In this document: piece by piece, positions 21,815 to 33,378 of the stretch
How positions within the stretch are numbered: the stretch's first letter is position 1
Layout: each line of letters begins with the position of its first letter
Source of the DNA: Arenicola marina
Lineage: Eukaryota; Annelida; Polychaeta; Arenicolidae
DNA length: 64,000 nucleotides
Reading direction: 5' to 3'
Assembly: GCA_964019135.1 (NCBI GenBank)
Contig: OZ025257.1
Location: 14,597,971 to 14,661,970 of the forward strand
The notes under the pieces: generated by a model
Database searches by the model: none
What the model saw: only the letters and a program-made list of their open reading frames with translations
Told to the model about the DNA's origin: nothing
Made by a program: the position numbers and the translations under genes

Positions 21815-24800
21815 TCACTCCTCTTGATTCTTGAGGAAGGCCTCGTACTCTGCCTCGCCCATTAAGGTGTCCAGCTCGTCCTTGTTGGCAAGATCCAGCT
21901 TAAACAGCCAGCCTGAAAGCCAACATAAAAGACGATAGTTCCACAGGCACATTAACCACTGTATAAACAGATAAGTCAGACCAAAACGATGTTACTTACT
22001 TCACGAATTCTGGAAAAAAAATTGAAAGGCGTGGAATGATATATATGATATACCGACACTAAATGTCAATGTTTACATGGAGACAACAACACTATGTTGT
22101 GATAAAACACCAACCATCTTCGTAGCAGGACTGGTTGATAATCGCCGGTTTGTCTTCCACGGCTGAGTTTTTCTCCGTCACTTTCCCAGAGACCGGACAA
22201 TAGAGTTCGCTCGCTGCCTTGACACTCTCCAGCGCTCCGCATTCGTCTAATAACAATGGACATCTAGAAGTGACTCCCACCATCAGATATCATCGGTACA
22301 AGCCTCTGATTACCGGGCAGGGATGGATGAGGGGAGTTCGCGAGCTCTAAACCACAGGTCATGGTAATATCCAACACGCACAAAAAAACACTTCACGTAC
22401 ACTTGTGCGCGTCAACTAGCACAATGTATCAAACTTTGTTTGGTGAAAAGAAAATTTCGTTATATCCATGAATTTAGATACTAGAATCATTCAAGATAAA
22501 AGCTGTAAAACGCAATTTTATGATGCAAACCGATAAAGTGAATAAAATGGAACCAGTTCTAAGTGTAAGTACCTACCATCTCGATCAAACTCTGCACCTT
22601 CATCTGGCAATTGCGCATAGACTATATCACCCAAAGAATCCTATACGATTGAAAAAGAAGAAACGTTTAACATTTCTAAAATTTTGATTATTAAAATATT
22701 GGTGGTATCGTCTGTACTACTTTAGGACAATATTTTTTTTATGACATAGCTGATAATTCTACATTAACATATATAATTATAACTGACTGCCATTTTTGTA
22801 ATGAAACTTACACACAAAACATGAGCTTAAATGAGCTTGCTTAATATATTTACAAGCCATGAATATTAACCAATGCATGTATTTGCGATTTTCATACCTG
22901 TGCATAATTTGTGATTCCAATGGTACCTATGTTGCCGCTGACTGTCACCCACTCATGCTTATCAGTAAATTTCTTTTCTGCAAAGACACATTCCCATTTT
23001 TGTCAGTTTGCAATAACATCTAGGTCATATTATTAGGTATAGCTAAATAATTAATACTTTATGATAAATGCACTTAATGGCTGTGAGGATGGTGCCTCTT
23101 TCACCTAGTTCCATATATGTAACGTAGTCCGCTCCGATATGGGCCAGTCGCGGAACTATGTTACATCTCCTAGCAATCTCTTTCCATTAGTAGAATCGCG
23201 CTCGATATCTGGGCGGCCTTTACAAGGTCATAAAACTACTTTTTCGCCTCGGTATGTAGCAATGAAACACATATTTACATAAAGCCACCTATTCTCTGTT
23301 GAGTTGTTACCAGTTTGGGATATGACGTTGATTGATTCTTGTGTTTTGATAACTTTTCCCTCTGCTGCGTGATTTCTCTTGTAAGCAAGACGCTGTTGAC
23401 GGTAACCACAGCGGCTTGCTTACAGAACTATCTTTCACCAAGCCTGACTTAATAAGAATATCCTTTAATGATTCAAAACATCTCTAAATATACATGTATT
23501 AAAAAACAAATTGTAAAGACTTCTAGGGGTTTGTGGGGGATAAAAACTCTAAAGATTAAAGATCAAAGGGCAACATGGACCCTGTTTCTTGTGTGAGCCA
23601 GAATGAAATATGACTATAAAATAATACACTGAGTACATTATGATGCAATAATTATATCTTCCCGCAGCCTCAGTATCTGCTTCCTATATATTACACACAT
23701 AAAGAATATACCATTCTACCAGCTCTCCAGCCTGCATTATTTTAGAACACAGAGAGGCAGTTAGTTATGCAGCTTCTACTAGTTTTTTTTATCATGATGT
23801 CATTAAATCAGTGTCTTGGTGACTAAAACTGAGATTTAGCATATCTACAACACTCAACAATGTTAATCGTTCCCACTTGTGCTCCTTTGGCAACCTGTCA
23901 AGAAGTGTGACAGATCATTTAAAGATCTCAAAAGTTAAAAAAAATACCTGGTATGCACTTTTTTTAGACACAAAAAACAAAAGTTGCATGCTACCATTCT
24001 GTTATTTTCAATGAACTGATGCTTCATATAACTATGTTATCTCCCCCAAAGCATTATGTGTATTATACTTTGATCCCAAAATGCAATGTCATGTTCCGAA
24101 ACGTGAGCACCTATTACTGAGTGCACAGTTTTCTGATACAATACTGTGGAGGACTAAAAACGAAAGTTACAATGCAGTTATTGTATGCATTGATCTGTCC
24201 CTGCAGGTTGTTTGCTCAGGGTGCTCAGTGTAACTACTGGACATTGCTGAATAGCGAGAGTTCTAAATCTTCGCCTGCCCCGTCAGGTATACAACCAGTA
24301 TTCTGACCTGCCCGACCACGTAATTCAACTGTCCCGGGCAGCCGGGCAGTCGGTTTTGTCTTTTCCAGATACTGATTGTGTAGCATCTGAAGAAACCCAG
24401 GTTTTATTGTGACAGCATCATTTAAGACTAAAATAAGCCTTTAATATTTTTGTGTTTTGGTTTGAGCCTTAGAGCTTGCTTACCCTCTTGTTATATATAC
24501 TCAAATTCTGTAATGCTGTTCACACTGTTTTGGGCTGATTTCGTTAAAATTGGGAGTAAGCACTCAGAAATTTACAGACAGGCTGCAGGATCTAATGTCA
24601 AATTCATAAATGCCGTAGCATGTCGTTTCGGCCCATATTTTCTACGAATTTGTCGCGATCGCTCTAAAAATCACTAACGTGAGAAAGCAACACTGTGCTA
24701 TTTTAATGATACCAAACTTACGTGTGTACTGCGATGTTATCCTTTTTTAAGACACAAACAATATTTCTCTATGCTGACACTCCATTGGCAGCAAACGCAG

Positions 24801-27800
24801 TTCAGCAAATATACTAAAGCATACATCATAAGATGACGTAGTTGCCATGGCGCCGAACGTGCTCTGAAAAAATAGATGCTCTATATTTGTACCAGCCACG
24901 TGCGCCATGGCAACTATAGAGCATTTCATTGTCTGTGATTTAGTCTATTTGCGACAAAGTGTCTGTCGGGAATGGAGTGTCAGCATGGAGAAATATTATT
25001 TGTGTCTTAAAAAAGGATAACTTTGCAGTACACACGTAAGTTTGGTATCATTAAAATTGCACGGTGTTGCTTTCTCACGTCAGTGATTTTTAGAGCGATC
25101 GCGACAAATTTGTGGAAAATATGGGCTGAAATGACACGCTACAGCGTTTATGACTTTGACTTTAGAGACCCAGGCAATTCAATCATACTTTCTTTTCTGA
25201 GGCAATCTGTTCTTCCTATATTATCCAAAGTAATCCTGCACATGATGAAGCTCCAATGACCACAAACACCAGCAATTAAAAGACTAAAAGAAGGAGCGTG
25301 CACACAACGTTGCCTAGCAATGGTTGCCATTGGATGCAATTGCGACAATGGAGATAGTAGAGGCCATAATAGGCACAAACTCCTTCTTTTAGCTTATTTT
25401 GTGTCAGCCATTTATGGTCAATGGAGCCTCATCATGTGCAAGATTAATTCAGATAATATAGGAAGAATACATTGCTACATAAAGAAAAGTATGATTGAAT
25501 TATTTAGGTCACAGGATCCTGTAGCCTATCTGTAAATTTTTCAGTGCTCACTCCAATTTTAATGAAAATATCAGCCCAAAACAGTGTGAATGGCATTAAT
25601 GAATTTTAGTAAAGCGTATAGTCTACACCGACTTCCATCCAATGAACTGAGCATCTGTGCCTGCAGTAACCTGAATTACGCATCAGGATACTGCCTGACA
25701 CTTCTTTACCAGGGTATGGGTAAGTGTGTATGCATTTCATATGCCAATGTGCCCTGTTCAAAACAGCAAAGGACATTCAGGAAAAGATGGCAGCTGATTG
25801 AAAGGTGACGATTGCGGGTACCGGGATACCGAACCTGGCCCAAAGAAATGAGCCCTGTGAGTGTCACTGGGCACATTTCTTTGGGTTAGGTTCGGTATCC
25901 CGCCCGGGACCCACAACACATGACAGGGAACTTCCGGGTGTACCGACAGGGATATGCCTATTCCAATGAAATGCACGCACCATTCACATCCAGTGCACGT
26001 AGGGGTACTGGAACCAACCTACTCTCTTCACGTTTCAACTGTTCAATCAGACACTATCTTCTCCCGAATGTCCTGTGCTGTTTTGATACGGGGCACATCG
26101 GCTGCATCGGCATACCGAATGGATACGTGCGCACCCATGCCCGGGTGAAAGAAGTGTCAGGCGAAGGACCGGTGCATAATGTGTGTATTCGGTCCACTAC
26201 AGTAATACAGGAAATGCGCCCACTGTGACTGTGTACATCATACATGTCACGGGCACTCGGTTCGTGAGATGGAAGTCCTACGGCCTGTGTATACCCTATA
26301 TATAACAAGAGGGTAAGCAAGCTCTGAGGCTCAAACCAAAACACCAAAATATTAAAGGCTTATTTTAGCCTTAAATGATGCTGTCACAATAAAACCTGGG
26401 TTTCTTCAGATGCTACTCAGTCAAGTATTTATCCATATCCATATGCCATTAATCAAGAATCAAAGATCTTTTGGTCAAACTTTTGGACAAATCCACTTTC
26501 TTGCAAGTCTGTGCCACAAACTGGACAAAGGTTAAGGTCAAGAGCAAGTCAATAACTTCCTGTTTAAAACCTCTAACACCTATTGGCTAAATACATATGG
26601 TCAGCTGACATTTGACTTCTTTGCAACCTGTCCAAGTCAGCTGACCTCATGCATTTTTTCTACAGCCAATAAGATATCTAGATAGCTTGAACAGGAAGTT
26701 ATTGACTTGTTCTTGACCTTAACCTTTGTCCAGTTTGTGGCACAGACTTGCAAGAAAGTGGATTTGTCCAAAAGTTTGACCAAAAGATCTTTGATTCTTG
26801 ATTAATGGCATATGGATATGGATAAAAAGTATTTATTTATAAATACTTGACTGTGTAGCATCTGAAGAAACCCAGGTTTCATTGTGACAGCATCATTTAA
26901 GGCTAAAATAAACCTTTAATATTTTGGTGTTTTGGTTTGAGCCTCAGAGCTTGCTTACCCTCTTGTTATATATAGGGTATACACAGGACATAGGACTTCC
27001 ATCTCACAAACCGAGTGCCCATGATACATGTCAACGGGTTTATAAAAATACCGGAACTGTATGACTATAATATATGACATTGGAAGTATAATATAAAGTT
27101 TCGTTCCGGTGCGATTAGGTTCCGTTCCTGTGCATTCCGGTCCCGTTCCGGTCCCGTTCCGGTCCCGTTCCGGTCCGTTCCGGTCCGTTCCGGTCCGTTC
27201 CGTTCCATTCCAGTCCGTTCCCGTTCCGGTCCCAGTCCCGTTCCGGTCCCAGTCCCGTTCCGGTCCGTTCCGGTCCCGTTCCGGTCCGTTCCAGTTCCGG
27301 TCCGTTCCAGTCCGGTCCCATTCCGGTCCCAGTCCCGTTCCGGTCCGTTCCGGTCCCGTTCCGGTCCCGTTCCGTTCCCGTTCCATTCCCGTTCCGGTCC
27401 CGTTCCGGTCCCGTTCCGTTCCGTTCCCGTTCCGGTCCCGTTCCATTCCGTTCCCGTTCCGTTCCCGTTCCGGTCCCGTTCCGGTCCGTTCCGGTCCCGT
27501 TCCGGTCCGTTTCCGGTCCGTTCCGGTCCCGTTCCGTTCCCGTTCCGGTCCGTTCCGGCCCCGTTCCGGTCCGTTCCGGTCCCGTTCCGGTCCGTTCCCG
27601 TTCCGGTCCCGTTCCGGTCCCGTTCCGGTCCGTTCCGGTCCGTTCCGGTGCGTTCCGGTCCGTTCCGGTATTTTTATGAACCCATGGCCATGTCATGTGG
27701 CTGGGCCCGTATTCTCGATTTTCACTGATTTTTTTGCCCCAGCTTTGCACAAATAATGTGTGACAACATACCTGCAAGTAACACAGGGAGTCTAGAAAAG

Positions 27801-27904
27801 GCTCTAGTCGCCTGGTTACTAATCAGTAATGGCAATCGCGAATTAGAGACACAACAAGTCTTTAAGCCGACAGAACCAAACAATCTGCCCAAGGTCGCCG
27901 CCAT
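21815..27904 (-). CDS. GCSH: Glycine cleavage system H protein, mitochondrial
   Basis: Five exons on the minus strand: 27772-27904, 22898-22977, 22577-22640, 22115-22246 and 21815-21912, all with GT-AG borders and compatible phases, giving 168 residues (about 173 in human). The H protein carries a lipoyl group that shuttles the aminomethyl intermediate among the P, T and L proteins of the mitochondrial glycine cleavage complex. Residues 1-44 are a typical presequence: Arg/Ser/Leu-rich and free of acidic residues ([14 protein letters not shown]...). The mature part begins [10 protein letters not shown]. The lipoylated lysine is in [10 protein letters not shown] (about residue 102), and the C-terminus ends LKNQEE. 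The ATG at 27902-27904 is chosen because it opens the presequence and is the only one fitting the phase-1 donor at 27772. Intron 1 is about 4.8 kb and full of foldback repeats. Confidence 0.93.
22978..24364. other. GCSH intron 1, 3' part without recognised elements
   Basis: AT-rich sequence without exon-like frames on either strand. I see no recognised transposon ends here; it may include older decayed repeats. Confidence 0.4.
24365..24500 (+). repeat. Third copy of the 26.2/26.9-kb foldback arm
   Basis: The stretch from GCATCTGAAGAAACCCAGG to ACCCTCTTGTTATATATA matches, in the same orientation, the right arm at about 26858-26975 and, inverted, the left arm at about 26290-26410. It abuts the next palindrome at 24505. 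Confidence 0.75.
24505..25625. mobile_element. Foldback element (long inverted repeat) with a nested insertion
   Basis: Left arm 24505-24787 and right arm 24972-25167 plus 25513-25625 are inverted copies. For example TTTAGAGCGATCGCGACAAAT (right) mirrors ATTTGTCGCGATCGCTCTAAA (left), and the TCACACTGTTTTGGGCTGAT end mirrors ATCAGCCCAAAACAGTGTGA. The centre (about 24845-24915) again has an inverted GTTGCCATGGCGC / GCGCCATGGCAAC pair. The right arm is split by another inverted-repeat element at about 25168-25512. No transposase is seen. Confidence 0.75.
25168..25512. mobile_element. Inverted-repeat element nested in a foldback arm
   Basis: Starts with a segment containing CAATTCAATCATACTTTC and ends with its inverted match GAAAAGTATGATTGAATT. 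The arms also pair around CACATGATGAAGCTCCA / TGGAGCCTCATCATGTG. It interrupts the right arm of the 24.5-25.6 kb foldback element, since the arm sequence resumes after 25512. It is therefore younger than its host repeat. Confidence 0.7.
25805..25915. repeat. ~110-bp hairpin
   Basis: GGGATACCGAACCTGGCCC at about 25820 is mirrored by GGGTTAGGTTCGGTATCCC at about 25885, and AAAGAAATG by CATTTCTTT. The loop is about 25 bp. It may be the ends of a very short MITE. Confidence 0.65.
26225..27032. mobile_element. Near-complete ~800-bp palindrome (foldback element)
   Basis: Outer arms 26225-26412 and 26855-27032 are inverted copies (CGGGCACTCGGTTCGTGAGA against TCTCACAAACCGAGTGCCCA). Inner arms about 26425-26570 and 26690-26845 are also inverted copies (TTTTGGTCAAACTTTTGGAC against GTCCAAAAGTTTGACCAAAA). 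Total arm length is near 390 bp around a spacer of about 80-100 bp. It lacks a coding frame and lies in GCSH intron 1. Confidence 0.8.
27095..27672 (+). repeat. Pentamer-based array (GTTCC/GGTCC)
   Basis: About 570 bp of GGTCCCGTTCC and GGTCCGTTCC words without a fixed higher-order period. Repetitive frames are open on both strands (Arg-Asn-Gly-Thr on minus, Pro-Val-Arg-Ser on plus) and are by-products. It lies about 100 bp downstream, in the direction of transcription, of the GCSH exon 1 donor at 27772 but does not include the donor. Confidence 0.85.
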
Positions 27905-28060
27905 TTTGTCTAGCCGCCGCAGCTAATACACGGCTCAGATGCGATTGGTTGTAACAACTCGCAAGGGGCGCTGTTGACGACCGCCGCACCGCTGTTTTCG
28001 CGGCATGTTCTACAGTTGCCAAAAACGGATCCGGGGTTTCAGTGAAAGGGGGCGGTGGAC
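27890..28060 (-). promoter_or_regulatory. Putative GCSH promoter / start region with YY1-type site
   Basis: On the minus strand the GCSH start codon lies in CAAAATGGCGGC, which fits the YY1 consensus (AANATGGCGGC) that often overlaps start codons of housekeeping and mitochondrial genes. The sequence around it is GC-rich with several CpGs and an ATTGG (inverted CCAAT) at about 27944 as read on the plus strand. The transcription start was not determined. Confidence 0.5.
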
Positions 28061-28393
28061 AACTTCGGTAGGATGACCGCCACGAACAAAGATGCTCTTC
28101 ACACGCACACATCGATACATATTTCAGGGAGAAGGACAACTCCCTCCGCGGGCAACTTCCCCCCGACAATTCCCGCCCGGCTACTGAGACAAATTAAGTC
28201 CCCTCCGGACAACTCACCCCGGGACAACTGCCGTATACCTGCTGTAAACTCATGTTTTTTATGTCAGATGTATGGCTGCTATGTATCCACAACTATTTGG
28301 ATTCGAAATAAACTATTTCAGACAAAAAAACTCGAAAAAATCAACAAGATTATGCCCATACAGTTACCTTAATGACATGCATGCATATCTTAA

Positions 28394-28793
28394 AGTTGCA
28401 TGTCGAGTTCTTTCCCGTCAAAACTAAGCCTAGGCGAAATTTATATCAAAATTTGCAGAAAACTCGATTGTTTTATGCTATAAATTCAAAAACCTGATAA
28501 ACATCGCCGTTTCGGCTATGGTGTGGCAAACGTGTCTATCCCGGGACACCACAGAACTCAGTCGCGGTACTGCTACTTATAACAAAGCATCGCGAAGCAC
28601 ACAAACTGATGACGTTTACCACTAAAATGGAAACTTGTGGTAAATTGATATAACGGGCAAGGCTAGGAGACACTATTTGGCAGTCTGGCATAGGTGGAGT
28701 ATAGACAAAAGAAGTCTTGAATGATTCAAGGACGGATTCTTACTTGTATTTTGACCGCTTTAGTTTTGGCGGGAAAGAGCTCGACATGCAACT
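28394..28793 (+). mobile_element. MITE family A, copy 1 (33-bp TIR)
   Basis: Begins AGTTGCATGTCGAGTTC and ends GAGCTCGACATGCAACT. The inverted ends extend over about 33 bp (TTTCCCGTCAAAACTA against TAGTTTTGGCGGGAAA). About 400 bp, no coding frame. Copies 2 and 3 are at 29566-29965 and 33097-33378. Confidence 0.85.
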
Positions 28794-29056
28794 CTAAAAA
28801 TACGTGTTCAAAAAATATACCAACTAAGCCTTATATGACAAAGGCGGTTGGGGAGGGGTCCGGACCCCCTTGCCTGTTTTTTTTTTTTTTAACCAGAATG
28901 CCGTTTTTCAATGCAAAATTTAGGTCATCAGAGGCGCTTTTTTTGAGGAATAACGCTATCTGCGGCGTGGACACCCCGTGCTCATGTCATTTTATCATTG
29001 TCGGTCCGGCAATAGCACTTAATTGTGCTGATACGGCGGGGGAGGGGGGGGGGGTG

Positions 29057-29220
29057 CAGTGGCGGATCCAGGGGGGGGAGCAGTTTCTGTAAGGGGCGAC
29101 CCCCTTACAGAAACGAGCCGAGCACTGTTAAAGTAAGATTTTTTTAATCTTTTTATGCAAAATATTCTCACACGAGGTCTGCCCCCGGCCCCCCTTTCAC
29201 AAATTCCTGGATCCGCCTGT
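29057..29220. mobile_element. Short GGCGGATCC-ended MITE with G runs
   Basis: Starts CAGTGGCGGATCCAGG and ends CCTGGATCCGCC, with inverted termini of about 15 bp. It contains a G run next to the left end and an internal inverted CTGTAAGGGG/CCCCTTACAG. Same family as 10472-10762. Confidence 0.65.
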
Positions 29221-29477
29221 GTGGGGGGGGGGGGGGGGGGGGGGTGAGGGGAGCGCACTCGTCTTTTAAACGAGAGATCGAAGCGCATACATAAGTAGGC
29301 CTATAGGCCTAGTTTTAGATACATTTAGTTTACGCCGAACGTCGAATGGTCGACCGCCTCTGACCGTGATTTTATGATTTAACGCGTCATAGGAGATAAT
29401 GACAATACATTTTAAATGTGCTCCGGAATAAAGTTTGGGTGCTATATTTTGATAAAGCAACTTTATTAAAAGTCCCT

Positions 29478-30130
29478 GGGGCCGTATTCATAATCGCGTC
29501 GTAAGTTACGCACAGAAAGTGCGTTTTTATCTTAGCCTCACCGGCTCGTTGTGGTGGTGCTCATTAGTTGCATGTCGAGTTCTTTCCCGCCAAAACTAAG
29601 CCCAGGCGAAATTTATATCAAAATTTGCAGAAAACTCGATTGTTCCATTCCATAAATCCAGAAACCTGGTAAACCTCGCCGTTTCGGCTGTAGTGTGGCA
29701 AACGTGTCTATCCCGCGACACCACAACACTCTGTCGCGGCACTGCTACTTATAACAAAGCATCGCGAATCACACAAACTGATGACGTTTACCACTGAAAT
29801 GAAAATTTGTGGTAAATTGATATCACGGGCAAGGCTAAGAGACACTATTTGGCAGTCTGGCATGGGTGGAGTATACACAAAACCAATCTTGAATGATTCA
29901 AGGGCTGAGTCTTATTTGTATTTTGACCTCTTTAGTTTTGGCGGGAAAGAGCTCGACATACAACTTTAAGAAATCCTTTTCAACTTAATTTTAGCCCTTT
30001 CTTAATTCAGAAAATCCACTTCTTGTGCGACCATTTATGTATTTTGAACCCGATAATCGCTCCACAAGCTGTCCACTTAACGCTAAGTCTAGTGGCGTAG
30101 CCTAAGTGCCGCGATTATGAATACGGCCCC
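29478..30130. mobile_element. MITE family B (GGGGCCGTATTCATAA ends) interrupted by family A
   Basis: The left end GGGGCCGTATTCATAATCGC is the exact reverse complement of the right end GCGATTATGAATACGGCCCC. Without the inserted family A copy (29566-29965) the element is about 250 bp. The nesting shows family B was there first. Confidence 0.85.
29566..29965 (+). mobile_element. MITE family A, copy 2, nested in family B
   Basis: About 400 bp, same orientation as copy 1 and nearly identical over its length, from AGTTGCATGTCGAG to CGACATACAACT. The 33-bp inverted ends are present. Confidence 0.85.
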
Positions 30131-33096
30131 TGGCCCGCAGTGATATTCTGACAGGTGTTGGCCAAACCACGTGGTGAATGCCGCGTGTTTGTTTTTCTGG
30201 CTAGTGCGGCTTCAGTCCGACAGGTGTCTCTACACATCGACGTCACTGCCACGAAATATAGTTCGGCCGATGTTGATTGGTGTTATTCCGCCAGGTATAT
30301 CCGTCAAAATAATGACAATAACGTGTCGCTACTTTAGACATTTTGTGCTTATATTACGTAGTAATCGGTCCAATTGCTACAATTACCGCTAAGGAAAACC
30401 GATAAAAATGTTATTTGGAAAAGCGTAATGAACTACTTTTTGGGGGTGTTAGTTCTTGTATCGGAAGGTGGTGCGTTGTCTGTTTCGGCCATATTGTGTA
30501 GATTTTGGTATCAAAATCTGCTTGAATACTGATATTTGGAGTCGTATCGTTTAAGGTAACACGAAAATGGAATATTCTGGTTATATTTCTAAATGTGGTT
30601 TATCTTCAGTTCATTTAAGGGGATACTTGTGATCGAAAGGTTATAAGTATGCAGTGTCAACAGCCAGGACACCGCCTCCTTTTGCAGTTTGAATGGCACT
30701 TTTGTCGGAGTTTTGATGTGGACTGAATCAGATATTCGTGTGCTAAACCACAAAAGGCCGTCTGATTTCATACCCAATATGTTGTTAGACTTAGGATCTG
30801 GCCGACAGCTTTAAGGGTTGTGTTTCTATGCCGCATAATTTCGATCCTGGTCAAGCTGGTGTTTTATTTGCAATAATGACACTTGACAGGACACCTGACG
30901 GCTGACCTGTCCAGGCAGTGGCCTGAGACTGAGTGGGTTTAATCGGGTTCAGGATAATTCATCGATGTAGTTCTGATCTATGGGTTATGGTGGAGTGATG
31001 TTCAAAACAGTGGTAGGTCTACATATGGATAGAGTACCTGTTCATTGCTCCATATTCAGCACAATATGATTTATCCAAAGTGTATATTAGTAATTATAGT
31101 CTCAACAGAATCCTCCGGACAACGAAATTTCCAATTTATGAGAAAATATTCACAGATTTGAAGAAGAACACAAAATGTTGTGTGAACTTCAAAACTGGGC
31201 CTAATAAATTTATATTAACTCACATTTCCTGAGATACTTGCAAACAAACTATAAGCAAATATTGCTTTGCTGCACTTAGAAGCAGCCGATCGGGTTGATG
31301 GCGCCATTCACTATTTATTGTAATGTCATTGGACGATACCTAGGCGATTCCATTTACATCTTTGTAAGAGGTCATAGGTTTGAATTCCTTTCTAGTGTTT
31401 TATCATTAACTCTGTTTTTAAGCATTGACACATACCTAAAATAACCCAGAGGGAACTTGAAATCAGTTTAGTATCATTTGAGGCTAGAATCGTTGCGCGA
31501 AAGCAAATACCTCTTGCAATAGTGGGTATAGCAGATCAACCCCCTGACCATGGCATTCAACCTCGGTACCCTCTTCAAATGATGCGATGGTCTTTGCCAA
31601 CCTGACCTAGATTTTGAACCAATCAGGTGGCAGTTGGATGACTTTTACATTTGCGCGACTGACAAAAGAACGATAAAAACAACATTGTCTGCTCTATTAA
31701 ATAGCATAGCAGGTTATGTATTGTGAGCATAAGAATCGAACTGCAGTTCAGATAAACAATTGTTCAGACAGGCCCCAGTTCATGGGTAAGGAATATGCAT
31801 AGATTTCGTCCTCAATTCATAGAGTAAATAAATAATTCACAAATTTCGATGTCCGGAGAGTTTTCGTTTTGACTGTAGAGGCTTTTCCCGCTTATCCAGA
31901 TAATTTTGTGCGGATACAACTGCCATGACACTGCTACTGCTAGTGACAGGTCAAGCAGTGAGATTTGCATAGTCATAGCGGCTAGATCACTACAAAATCG
32001 TCTGGATAGTTGGATGAAGGATTTAATATTCACTTTGGACATATCATTTCACCCTAAAGGTATTATAGTAATAAACAGGTATATTATCCACATATACCAC
32101 TGTTTTTAACATCGCCCCACTATTAAACTGTTGATAGGCAAGTAGATAGCTGATCGGAATTCATTGGTGAATTACCCTGTAATGTTTTAATCTCAAATCT
32201 GCAGTATACTGGAGTAGCCAGATATAACCAAAAGTAGCTTGTAGGTGACTTCAGGGAGGGGCTGTGGCCTTTTAATTATAATATATATGAAAAAACTTGC
32301 CTTCAATCATCTTCAATCAAAACTCTATGGCTTATCAAAAAATAAGCCATAGATATTTGATTGTGATGGGCTACTGATTGTGTATAGCTATTTTGACGGC
32401 TTTCTCCACTGATTAGATATTGTTCATGACATTACTATATTGCCAGTTGTGAATCATTCTGCATTATTTTACAGTCAGGTTGCAATGCTGAGATTTGTAC
32501 TTTCTCTATTTTAGTGGGTATATTTCTATGCTGGGCATTTGGGCTGAGATTATAAATAGATAAATAAACAAATCCTGTTTTTGTCAATGCCACATATTTA
32601 CATACAAAATCTATTTAGATGAGGACATGTACAAAATAAACTTGACATAAACATGACACAATATGTTGGAAATTGTTAGAATTTAAAATATTGAAAACAC
32701 CCAAAAAATGACATCTGTTCATCAAATAGCCACTACTTTTTAAATATGAGTTAGAATTAACATCTGTGCAAGTTTAAATGTTCACCATTCCTGATAAAAT
32801 TTAAATAATTCAACAATGAATTCCAAATACTGATGAAAGAGTTGCTTTAATTCTGTCTCTGTATTTGTACTTCCTTTGATGAGTACTTCCTTTGATGACA
32901 GCTCCAATCTGTATTACAGTGGTCCCTGTGTTATGCAACTTTTGTTCTTTCATCTTGAAAAGACTATATGAGAAGCAGTTGAACAATAGAGGGATGCCCT
33001 CAGATAAACATCATAACGTGCAATAATTGTTAATCAGTACAAGCACTTTGCAGTTATTAATGCGATACAATTTTTTCTCACAAAATATTTACTTAA
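30131..33096. other. Intergenic or AP1G1 5' non-coding DNA
   Basis: No supportable coding exon on either strand. An untranslated first exon of AP1G1 is expected somewhere upstream of 34445, because the first coding exon starts with an acceptor, but I could not locate it. The sequence is mostly AT-rich and unique-looking. Confidence 0.4.
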
Positions 33097-33378
33097 AGTT
33101 CCATATCAAGCTGTTTCCCACCAAAACTAAAGAGGTCAAAATACAAATAAGAATCAGTCCTTGCACCATCCAAGATTCCTTTTTTTTTATGTGCTTTGCG
33201 ATGCTTTGTTATAATTAGCAATGCCACGACAGACTTCTGTGGTGTCCAGGGATAGACACGTTTTACATATCACAGCCAAAACGACAATGTTTATTAGGTT
33301 TCTGAATTTATAGAATGAAACAATCAAGTCTCCTGCAAATTGTGGCTTAGTTTTGGTGGGAAAGAGCTTCATATGAGT
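33097..33378 (-). mobile_element. MITE family A, copy 3, inverted and diverged
   Basis: Read on the minus strand it follows copy 1: AGCTCTTTCCCACCAAAACT, then sequence like the ACACGTTTGCCACA..., GGACACCACAGA and TATAACAAAGCATCGC parts. It is more diverged and about 280 bp long, with an internal portion missing, so it is older than copies 1 and 2. Confidence 0.7.

Noticed and set aside
26955-27777. Arg-Asn-Gly-Thr and Pro-Val-Arg-Ser repetitive frames
   Set aside because: Direct product of the GGTCC/GTTCC pentamer array within an intron of GCSH.
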